From NCBI GenBank assembly GCA_964645285.1, contig CAZYDR010000057.1, positions 1 to 23,150 of the forward strand: a stretch of 23,150 bases of DNA, read 5' to 3'. The stretch comes from JAYZAP01 sp964645285 (GTDB taxonomy: Bacteria > Pseudomonadota > Alphaproteobacteria > JAAXGF01). Positions within the stretch are counted from its first letter, which is position 1; every line of letters starts with the position of its first letter. This document shows, piece by piece, positions 1-6,327 of this stretch. Below the pieces are notes generated by a model. It searched no databases, was not told the origin of the DNA, and worked only from the letters and a program-made list of their open reading frames with translations. The translations under genes and the position numbers were made by a program.

Positions 1-86
1 CACACCTTCGTTGAATATCATCAATTATGTGGACCAGTTATAGGGGGGCAGGACAAAACACTATCCCGGGAAGCCGCGAGGGTTGC

Positions 87-117
87 TCAAGACAGCGTCA
101 TAGCTAGTCAAGACAGC
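87..117. repeat. Two 10-bp direct repeats, 21-bp period, in the left-end non-coding stretch
   Basis: The 10-mer TCAAGACAGC occurs at 87-96 and again at 108-117. The two copies are exactly 21 bp apart, about two helical turns, so a dimeric regulator could bind both from one face. They lie in the 156 bp beyond the end of the leftmost gene, where I see no coding region, terminator or RNA gene. The repeat may belong to the control region of a gene outside the window. It is short enough to be chance. Confidence 0.35.
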
Positions 118-156
118 ACACCGCCTACTTGGACTAGGGAGATGTCCTCATCAACG

Positions 157-1113
157 TCAGCGCACCGCTCGGTTCGCCCCCATCAGGCAGAGGATTTCGA
201 ACATCAGGTGGGCCGCGTTGAATGCGGTGTAGCCCGTCGGGTCGAGCGGCGGCGAGACCTCGTTGACGTCGCCGCCGACAATGTCGAGACCACTCAGGTC
301 ACGCAGCATGACCTGCATGTCGCGCATGCGCAGGCCACCCGGTTCCGGGGAGCCGGTACCGGGCATGTCGGCCGGGTCAACGCCGTCTACGTCGAGGGTG
401 ATGTAGACCGGGCCGCCGCCGGCGATCTCGCGGGCCTTTGCCGCCGTTGCCTTGGGGCCCAGGTCGTAGCACTCATCGATGTCCATCATGGTGATGCCTT
501 GTTCGGTCGCCCAGTCGATGGCCGCGTCGGTCTCGCGGACGGTGCCGCGCAGGCCGATCATGACGTGGCGCTTGGGATCGACCAGACCCTCCTCGATGGC
601 CCGGCGGAACGGCGTCGCGTGGTTCAGCTTGGTACCGAAGATCTCGTCGTGAGTGTCCGGGTGGGCGTCGAACTGGATCAGGCCCACCGGATTGGCCGGA
701 TCGACCGTGCCGCGCAGCACCGGCAGGGTGATCAGATGATCGCCGCCGGCCGCCAGGGGCCAGGCGCCGGCCTCGGCGATCTTGGCGCAGTACGCGGTCA
801 TCATATGGACACTGGCCTCGTGGTCGAACGAGTTGACCGGGGCGTCGCCGATGTCGGCAATGCGGCAGCCGGCAAAAGGCGACTCTCCCGTCGCCATATT
901 GGTGCCGCGAATGTTGATCGACATCTGGCGTATCTGGCCGGGGCCGTGGCGTGCGCCGTCGCGGGCAATGGTGCCGCCGTCGTAGGGCAGACCAAACAGG
1001 GCGATGTCGAGCCCTTCGGGCCCGTCCTGTCGCTGGGCGCGTAGCAGGGTGTCGGGATAGGTGAACGGCGCGATGGTCTCGCTGCCGATAGGCGTCAGGG
1101 GTTCGTTGGCCAT
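157..1113 (-). CDS. Arginase/agmatinase family ureohydrolase
   Basis: This 318-residue protein is a binuclear-manganese ureohydrolase, which cleaves a guanidino or similar C-N group to release urea. The complete metal-ligand set is visible: H126 in GGDH (123-126); D149, H151 and D153 in DAHPDTHD; D241 and D243 in LDVDGVDPADMPG, followed by the family's GTGSPEPGG turn. Length is normal for agmatinases (about 300-320). A purine-rich site (GGAGGAGAA) precedes the ATG at 1113. The start lies 22 bp after the stop of the SDR gene, so it is the last gene of the four-gene minus-strand unit. Agmatinase, guanidinobutyrase, guanidinopropionase and formiminoglutamase share these motifs, so the substrate cannot be fixed. 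Placement with hydratase and CoA genes argues for a catabolic guanidino acid rather than polyamine synthesis, but that is inference. Confidence 0.88.
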   Translation of the reverse strand: MANEPLTPIGSETIAPFTYPDTLLRAQRQDGPEGLDIALFGLPYDGGTIARDGARHGPGQIRQMSINIRGTNMATGESPFAGCRIADIGDAPVNSFDHEASVHMMTAYCAKIAEAGAWPLAAGGDHLITLPVLRGTVDPANPVGLIQFDAHPDTHDEIFGTKLNHATPFRRAIEEGLVDPKRHVMIGLRGTVRETDAAIDWATEQGITMMDIDECYDLGPKATAAKAREIAGGGPVYITLDVDGVDPADMPGTGSPEPGGLRMRDMQVMLRDLSGLDIVGGDVNEVSPPLDPTGYTAFNAAHLMFEILCLMGANRAVR

Positions 1114-1135
1114 TTGAAGTTCTCCTCCGTTGTCG

Positions 1136-1897
1136 TCAGGGCGTAGCGCGGCCGCCCGAGGCGTCGATGATGGTTCCCGTCACGTAGGATGCCTCGTCGG
1201 ACAACAGCCACAGGATTGGCAGACTGATTTCCCGGACCTCGCCGATGCGGCCCATGGGCATCGTCTTGACTACCTGATCGAGCCATGAAGGGTCGGTGGC
1301 GCGCACATGATCGATCATCTCGGTCTCGGTAACGCCCGGCCGCACGGCGTTGACCCGAATACCGGCGCCGCCCAGTTCCCGGGCCAGGCCGGTGGTGATG
1401 GTGTCGACCGCGCTTTTCGACGCGGCGTAGTCGATGAAGGCGTTGACGCCGCCGGTGCGCGCCGCCGCCGACGACACGTTGACGATCGAGCCGCCCTTGC
1501 CGCCGTGTTTGGTCGACATGCGCCGGACCGCCGCCTGGGCGCAATAGAACAGGCCGAACACGTTGACCTCGAAGGTCGCCACCAGGTCTTCCGGCAGGCA
1601 ATCCTCGAACGGACCCTGGCTCTTGCCGACACCAGCGTTGTTGACCAGACCATCGAGAGCACCGAACGCGTCGTCGAATGTGGCGAACAGGCGTTCGACA
1701 TCCTCAAGCTTGGAGACGTCGGCCTGGATCGCCATGGCACGCTGGCCCTTGTCGCGAATTTGCGCGGCGACATCCTCGGCCTTGTCGCGGTTACCGGCGT
1801 GGTTGACCGCCACATCCCAACCCTGTTCGCCGGCACAGAGCGCGATGTCGCGGCCAATTCCCCGGCTGCCGCCGGTCACAAGTAGGTTCTTGGACAT
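1136..1897 (-). CDS. Short-chain dehydrogenase/reductase (SDR)
   Basis: This is a classical 253-residue SDR, a cytosolic NAD(P)-dependent alcohol/ketone oxidoreductase. Visible motifs are the cofactor-binding TGGSRGIG (8-15), NNAG (86-89), the active-site Asn near 112 (VNVFG), Ser 142/143 (NVSSAAAR), and Tyr157/Lys161 in YAASK. RPG at 186-188 and the C-terminal IDASGGR complete the FabG-like pattern. The Ser/Arg in the first glycine loop and the absence of an acidic residue straight after strand 2 would suit NADP(H), but this is weak evidence. GGAG lies about 10 bases before the ATG. It sits 26 bp after the DUF427 gene and 22 bp before the ureohydrolase gene, so probably one transcript. The substrate cannot be inferred from sequence; a hydroxyacyl or sugar substrate is possible. 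Confidence 0.88.
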   Translation of the reverse strand: MSKNLLVTGGSRGIGRDIALCAGEQGWDVAVNHAGNRDKAEDVAAQIRDKGQRAMAIQADVSKLEDVERLFATFDDAFGALDGLVNNAGVGKSQGPFEDCLPEDLVATFEVNVFGLFYCAQAAVRRMSTKHGGKGGSIVNVSSAAARTGGVNAFIDYAASKSAVDTITTGLARELGGAGIRVNAVRPGVTETEMIDHVRATDPSWLDQVVKTMPMGRIGEVREISLPILWLLSDEASYVTGTIIDASGGRATP

Positions 1898-1923
1898 AGT
1901 ATTTTCTCCGGAAAAATTAGGGA

Positions 1924-2784
1924 TCAGTCCTTAGAGCCATGGTAATTGTAGCCATGGGAAAAACCGGTCTTGGGTCGCGGCTGTTCAACGCCGTCGACAA
2001 GAATCCGGTCCATGAACTTATTGGCAAAACTAAGCAGATTTTTTATGGGCGCCGCCTCGCGGACAGGCTCCGGATAATACCAGACGACGTTGTCATAGCG
2101 CTTGTCCCGCACCGTCATTTGGTAGTAGCCCGCTTCCCCTTTGTAGGGGCATCGGGTTGTCCAATCGCTGTCCGCCATACGGTCGCGGCGTACGTCATCC
2201 ACGGGCAGGTAATAGCGGGTCGGATTCCCCGTTTCGAAAAGGAATATCCCGTTGCTGGAGTCCGCGACTTGCTCGCCATTGAGGATGACTTGAACCCGAC
2301 GGCTCGATGGCAGGCAGTCAACGCGCCGCAGAGGGTCGCGGGCATGAACGAAGATTTCCTCGTCCTCTTCATACCAGTGGTCAACGTCGTGGAAGTAGAA
2401 GGAGACGTAGTTGGCGATATCCGGACAGCCGGCAACCGGCTCGGGATAGCGCCAAACCACATTGTCGTAAGCGTCGTTCTGGTCTTTCAGGGAGTAGTGG
2501 CTAGCATCCCCTTTGTAGGGGCAGTGCGTCCGGTAGTCGCTTAACTCGAACAGGTCCATGCGCACGCTATCGATGGGAAAATAGTAGATCGGGATGTGGT
2601 CCGACTCAAAAAGCACCAGCCCCCGGGTGGTGTCGGCGATGATTTCACCGGCGGCCTCCACCCGCAATCGTTTCGGCGCCGGCATGGTGCAAATCACATA
2701 GCCCGGCTCGAATTCGTACTGTGTGACGCTGTCGAAAACGTCGAGGAAAAGACCGCGCCCGCGCAGGTGGGGCTCCCGCGTCAT
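1924..2784 (-). CDS. Tandem DUF427-domain protein
   Basis: This protein carries two copies of the DUF427 domain, a small beta-rich fold of unknown biochemical role. From the chosen ATG (2784) it has 286 residues. Copy 1 covers about 38-125 with CPYKGDASHYS (88-98) and YDNVVWRYPEP (106-116). Copy 2 covers about 163-250 with CPYKGEAGYYQ (212-222) and YDNVVWYYPEP (230-240). The copies are 124 residues apart, a clear internal duplication. The frame stays open upstream to 2913, but that part overlaps the hydratase gene and is low-complexity Arg/Pro/Thr sequence, so I reject it. ATG 2784 lies 10 bp after the hydratase stop; its Shine-Dalgarno signal (GGAAGGGG) is rather distant, so translation may be coupled. 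No signal peptide or membrane segment is seen, and no function is assigned. Confidence 0.85.
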   Translation of the reverse strand: MTREPHLRGRGLFLDVFDSVTQYEFEPGYVICTMPAPKRLRVEAAGEIIADTTRGLVLFESDHIPIYYFPIDSVRMDLFELSDYRTHCPYKGDASHYSLKDQNDAYDNVVWRYPEPVAGCPDIANYVSFYFHDVDHWYEEDEEIFVHARDPLRRVDCLPSSRRVQVILNGEQVADSSNGIFLFETGNPTRYYLPVDDVRRDRMADSDWTTRCPYKGEAGYYQMTVRDKRYDNVVWYYPEPVREAAPIKNLLSFANKFMDRILVDGVEQPRPKTGFSHGYNYHGSKD

Positions 2785-2794
2785 TGAGTTGGCT

Positions 2795-3580
2795 CTAACG
2801 CCCCTTCCAAACCGGATCGCGGCCCTCGGAGAAGGCGAGGGGGCCTTCCTTGGCGTCTTCCGAGGCGTGGACGGCGTCGTAGGCCGGCACATTGCCGCCC
2901 CGCACATGGGCATAGGCTTCCTGCACGGACAGCGGTTCGGTAGCGTTGATGGCGGCCTTGGTGCCCTGGAGCGACAACGGCGCGCTGTGACACACCCGCT
3001 CGGCCAGCGCCCGCGCCGCGTCCATCAGTTCGGCCAGGGGCACGACCTGGTTGACCAGGCCCCAGCGCAGCGCCTCCTGGGCGTCCATGCGCTTACCGGC
3101 CATCAATACTTCGTTGGCGATGGCGCGGGGAATGCGTCGCGGCAGACGGATGAACCCGCCACCGTCGGCCATGATACCCAGGGTGGATTCCGGCAACATG
3201 AACAGCGCGTGGTCGGCGGCGATGATCATGTCGGCGGCCAGAGCCAGCTCGAAGCCGCCGCCAGCGGCATAGCCGTTGACCGCGGCAATGACCGGCTTGT
3301 TGAGCGACCACAGTTCAGTAAGGCCGGCGAAGCCGCCCTCGATCTCCGCGTCATCGGCCTCTTCACCGGCAGCCGCCGCCTTGAGATCCCAGCCGGCGGA
3401 GAAGAACTTCTCGCCGCCGCCGGTCAGAATGGCGACCCGGGCCTCGTGATCATCGCGAAAGGAGACGAAAGCATCGGACAGAGCCCGGCTCGCTGCCTGG
3501 CTGATGGCATTGGCTTTGGGCCGATCGAAGGTCATTTCCCAAACCGGTCCGTTTTTCTCGATCCTGACGATGTCGCTCAT
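2795..3580 (-). CDS. caiD: CaiD-like enoyl-CoA hydratase (carnitinyl-CoA dehydratase type)
   Basis: This 261-residue crotonase-fold protein hydrates or dehydrates a trans-2-enoyl-CoA. It resembles my memory of E. coli CaiD along its whole length: RPKANAI near 20-26, GEKFFSAGWDLKAAA, KPVIAAVNGYAAGGGFELALAAD, and the C-terminal end SED.KEGPLAF.E.RDPVWKGR. The two crotonase catalytic glutamates are E111 (GGGFE) and E131 (LPE), at the same numbers as in CaiD. An oxyanion-hole glycine sits in the SAGWD and GGG segments. AAGGAG precedes the ATG at 3580. It is first in the minus-strand unit and divergent from the CaiB-type CoA-transferase, a natural partner. The other carnitine genes (caiA, caiC, caiE, caiT) are not in the window, so the true substrate may be a different branched or hydroxylated acyl-CoA. 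Confidence 0.9.
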   Translation of the reverse strand: MSDIVRIEKNGPVWEMTFDRPKANAISQAASRALSDAFVSFRDDHEARVAILTGGGEKFFSAGWDLKAAAAGEEADDAEIEGGFAGLTELWSLNKPVIAAVNGYAAGGGFELALAADMIIAADHALFMLPESTLGIMADGGGFIRLPRRIPRAIANEVLMAGKRMDAQEALRWGLVNQVVPLAELMDAARALAERVCHSAPLSLQGTKAAINATEPLSVQEAYAHVRGGNVPAYDAVHASEDAKEGPLAFSEGRDPVWKGR

Positions 3581-3619
3581 GGTGTTCTCCTTGGTGAATT
3601 TGCCAGTAAGTTGTCAGAG

Positions 3620-3648
3620 ACGTTAGACACCGGCGCGGGCGATGACAA
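3620..3648 (-). promoter_or_regulatory. Candidate promoter for the minus-strand hydratase unit
   Basis: In the 141-bp divergent gap (3581-3721), the minus strand reads TTGTCA (3648-3643), a 17-base spacer, then TAACGT (3625-3620). The first hexamer is one mismatch from TTGACA; the second is a weak -10. Predicted transcription would begin some 30-35 bases before the hydratase ATG at 3580. The gap also contains two TGTCAGA words in direct orientation (3612-3618, 3681-3687) that could be regulator contacts. I see no convincing plus-strand promoter for the CoA-transferase gene. The call rests on hexamers and spacing only. Confidence 0.4.
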
Positions 3649-3721
3649 GCTGGCGAATGGCCTCGCCTGTGGTATTTACGTGTCAGACGATATTTCAATG
3701 CGATCCGACGGAGCGCTGCCC

Positions 3722-4921
3722 ATGCCCGGCCCCCTGCACGGTATCAAGGTCATCGACCTGACCTCCATGGTATCCGGCCCGCTAACCACCATGATCTTGG
3801 CCGATCAGGGCGCCGATGTGATCAAGATCGAGAACCCCAGTGGCGGCGACCATACCCGCGGCGTATCGACCCGCCACGGCGGCTTCTCGGCCTCGTTTCT
3901 CAACAACAACCGCAACAAGCGCTCGGTGGCGCTCAATCTCAAGGACCCGCGCGGCGTCGCGGTGCTGAAGAAGTTGGTGGCCGATGCCGACGTCTTTGTG
4001 CAGAACTTCCGACCCGGCGTGGTCGAGCGCATGGGCGTGGGCGAGGATGACATTCGCGCCGTGGCGCCCGACATCATCTACGTCTCGATCAGCGGCTTCG
4101 GCGAGCGCGGCCCCTACGCCGCCAAGCCGGTCTACGACCCCCTGGTCCAGGCGCTGTCGGGACTGACTACGATCCAGGCCGGCTCGGACGAAGAGCGGCC
4201 TCGCCTGGTCCGTACCATCGTGCCCGACAAGCTCACCGGCTTCGTCGGCTCCCAGGCCATCACCGCCGCCCTGCTGGCGCGCGAGCGCGGCGCCGGGGGA
4301 CAGCACATCCGGCTTTCCATGCTTGACGCCGTGGTGTCGTTCCTGTGGGCCTCCGACATGTCAGGCCAGACCTTTGTCGATACCGAGACCGACCAGCAAC
4401 GGGCGCAGAGTTTCATCGATCTGATCTATGAGACAAAAGACGGCTACATCAGCGTCGCCGTTCAATCGGATAAGGAATGGGCGGGGCTGGCCCGTGCCCT
4501 CGACCGGCCCGATTTCCTTGAGGACGAGCGCTTCAAGACCGTTGAGCTGCGACAGTACAACATTAACGACCGGCTCATCGTGACCCAGGAAGGTCTGCGC
4601 GACCTGACATGCGATGAATGTCTTACCCGGCTCGAGGCGGAAGACGTACCCTGCGCCCCGGTGCTGCGCCGCCGCGACGTGGCCCATCATCCACAGCTGG
4701 TCGCCAGCGAAACCGTGATGGAGACCGACCATCCTTATGCCGGGCGAATTCGTCAGGCGCGGCCCGCCGCCCGGTTCTCGGAGACCCCGCCGGAGCACCG
4801 CTTCGGCGGCCCTCGCCTCGGGGCCCATAGCCGCGACGTACTGGCCGCCAGCGGTTTCGCCGCCGATGAAATCGAGAACCTGGTGAGCGACGCGATCGTC
4901 GCCGCCGACGAGATGGACTGA
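3722..4921 (+). CDS. Class III CoA-transferase (CaiB/BaiF family)
   Basis: Family III CoA-transferases move CoA between two carboxylic acids through a covalent aspartyl-CoA. This 399-residue protein has the family pattern: GIKVIDLTSMVSGPL at the N-terminus, GADVIKIENPSGGD (30-43), SVALNLKDPRG, ISGFGERGPY (123-132), and the C-terminal EHRFGGPRLGAHSRD. The catalytic aspartate falls at D169 (IVPDKLTGF), the same number as in formyl-CoA transferase and CaiB. Length is close to CaiB (about 405). The frame is open upstream to 2723, but ATG 3722 has GGAG eight bases before it and begins directly at the conserved domain. ATG 3698 is an alternative that adds eight residues. It is divergent from the CaiD-like gene and followed after 5 bp by a GST. 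The acids used are unknown. Confidence 0.9.
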   Translation: MPGPLHGIKVIDLTSMVSGPLTTMILADQGADVIKIENPSGGDHTRGVSTRHGGFSASFLNNNRNKRSVALNLKDPRGVAVLKKLVADADVFVQNFRPGVVERMGVGEDDIRAVAPDIIYVSISGFGERGPYAAKPVYDPLVQALSGLTTIQAGSDEERPRLVRTIVPDKLTGFVGSQAITAALLARERGAGGQHIRLSMLDAVVSFLWASDMSGQTFVDTETDQQRAQSFIDLIYETKDGYISVAVQSDKEWAGLARALDRPDFLEDERFKTVELRQYNINDRLIVTQEGLRDLTCDECLTRLEAEDVPCAPVLRRRDVAHHPQLVASETVMETDHPYAGRIRQARPAARFSETPPEHRFGGPRLGAHSRDVLAASGFAADEIENLVSDAIVAADEMD

Positions 4922-4926
4922 CGGCC

Positions 4927-5628
4927 ATGATCGACTTCTATTACTGGCCCACGCCCAACGGCTGGAAAGTCGCTATCATGCTCGAAGAGCTGGGCGATGA
5001 TTACAATGTGGTGCCGGTCAATATCGGCAAGGGTGACCAGTTCAAGCCCGAGTTCCTCGCCATCAGTCCCAACCACCGCATGCCGGCTATTTCCGACCCT
5101 GACGTGGATGGTGAGCCGGTGACCATGTTCGAGTCCGGCGCCATATTGTTGTATTTCGCCGAGAAGACCGGACGCTTCATGGCAACCGACCCCAAGGGCC
5201 GCCGCGAAACCCTGGAGTGGCTGTTCTGGCAGGTCGGCAACCAAGGGCCCATGGCTGGGCAGCTCAGCCATTTTGTCAATTATGCCCCTGGCGACGAGGC
5301 CTATTCCAAGACCCGTTACGCCAACGAATACGACCGCTGCCTGGGCGTGCTCGACCGTCGCCTGGAGGGCCGCGACTACATCGTCGGCGACTATTCCATC
5401 GTCGATATGATCTGCTGGCCCTGGGTGTTGATCGCCAAGCCCCTGGGCCAGTTCCTCGATGACTTCCCCAACGTGAGGCGCTGGCGTCAGGCGGTCAAGG
5501 AGCGCCCGGCGGTGCAGCGCGCCGTCGATCTGGGCAAGAAATTCCGTCGCTCGGGTCCGCCCAGCGAGGACGAGCGCAAAATTCTGTTCAACCAGACGGC
5601 CGCGACGGTCAAGAGTGGCGATGCCTGA
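4927..5628 (+). CDS. yfcG: Nu-class (YfcG/Ure2p-like) glutathione S-transferase
   Basis: This 233-residue GST resembles E. coli YfcG, a disulfide-bond reductase that binds glutathione or glutathione disulfide. It begins with a thioredoxin-fold domain in which T9-P10-N11 match the YfcG residues used in place of the usual Tyr/Ser. Further motifs are GKGDQFKPEFL, ISPNHRMPAI, the gamma-site FESGAILLYFAEKTG, then the helical domain with LEWLFWQVGNQGPMAGQ and YSIVDMICWPW. The gene starts 5 bp after the CoA-transferase stop, with only a weak ribosome site, so it is probably translated from the same message. A second, damaged GST follows. It could protect against reactive or thiol-modified intermediates of the pathway, or act directly on a substrate, but nothing in the sequence decides this. 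Confidence 0.88.
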   Translation: MIDFYYWPTPNGWKVAIMLEELGDDYNVVPVNIGKGDQFKPEFLAISPNHRMPAISDPDVDGEPVTMFESGAILLYFAEKTGRFMATDPKGRRETLEWLFWQVGNQGPMAGQLSHFVNYAPGDEAYSKTRYANEYDRCLGVLDRRLEGRDYIVGDYSIVDMICWPWVLIAKPLGQFLDDFPNVRRWRQAVKERPAVQRAVDLGKKFRRSGPPSEDERKILFNQTAATVKSGDA

Positions 5629-5640
5629 TAGGGGTTCCTG

Positions 5641-6299
5641 ATGTACGTGCTTTACGGTGGTGGTGTCAGTCGCTCGGTGGGGCCGCAAATGGTGCTTGAA
5701 GAGGCCGGGCTACCTTACGAATTGCGCTTTGTGGATATTCGCGCCGGCGAGCATCGCAAGCCGGAGTTTCTCGCCGTTAACCCGGCCGGCTACGTGCCGG
5801 CGCTGGTGACCCCCGAAGGCGAGACCCTTCACGAGGCGGCGGCGATCATGCTTTATCTGGCCGACCGTCATAGCCTCGACGACATGGCGCCGCCGCCCGG
5901 CGATCTATTGCGTGGGCGCTTCTACAGCCACCTGTTCTTTCACACCAGCGACATCCAGCCGGCGTCCAAGCGCTCGTTTTACCCCGAACGCTACGCCCTC
6001 GAACCGGCGGATACGGAACGGGTGCGAGAGGCGGCCCGGGTGGCGGCGCGGGAGCGCTGGTCGGTACTCGACGGCTACCTGGCGGCCGATGGCCCTATCA
6101 TCTTGGCGAGCGCTTCAGCCTGCTTGATCTTCACATGGCCGTGTGGGTGAACTACGGACTGGGCGCCACGCGCGATATCGCCGACGAGTTTCCAGCCGTC
6201 GGTGAATGTTTCGCCCGGGTCATGGGCCGGCCAAAATCCGCCGCGCTGGTTGACGACGTACTCGTGGAGGCGAGCAAGTGGCGAGCAGCCAGAAGCTGA
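5641..6299 (+). pseudogene. Second glutathione S-transferase, broken by a single-base frameshift
   Basis: The frame from ATG 5641 encodes a GST thioredoxin-fold domain (LYGGGVSRSVGPQMVLEEAG, NPAGYVPALVTPEGETLHEAAAIMLYLAD) and most of the helical domain. At about 6103-6105, after DGPIIL, the homology moves to another frame: GERFSLLDLHMAVWVNYG is read from 6105 and continues to a stop at 6297-6299. The unshifted frame ends at 6150 after a non-homologous tail. Restoring one G in the TTGGC at 6103-6107 gives a 219-residue GST, the usual length. A strong site (TAGGGG) precedes the ATG, 12 bp after the upstream GST. Both halves look well conserved apart from this single defect, so either the loss is recent or it is an assembly or sequencing error. 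No slippery heptamer supporting programmed frameshifting is evident. Confidence 0.8.
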
Positions 6300-6327
6300 G
6301 GACATTTCTCTAGGAGGTTACCAACCC

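Noticed and set aside
2785..2913. N-terminal extension of the DUF427 protein by 43 residues.
   Set aside because: The extension overlaps the hydratase gene and is low-complexity; ATG 2784 begins just after the hydratase stop.
2723..3721. Long upstream extension of the CoA-transferase frame (about 333 extra residues).
   Set aside because: It runs antisense to the well-supported hydratase gene, has no CoA-transferase homology, and the ATG at 3722 with GGAG upstream begins exactly at the conserved domain.
6060..6150. Programmed frameshift in the second GST.
   Set aside because: No slippery heptamer or obvious downstream stem-loop is seen at the switch; a simple one-base loss explains it.
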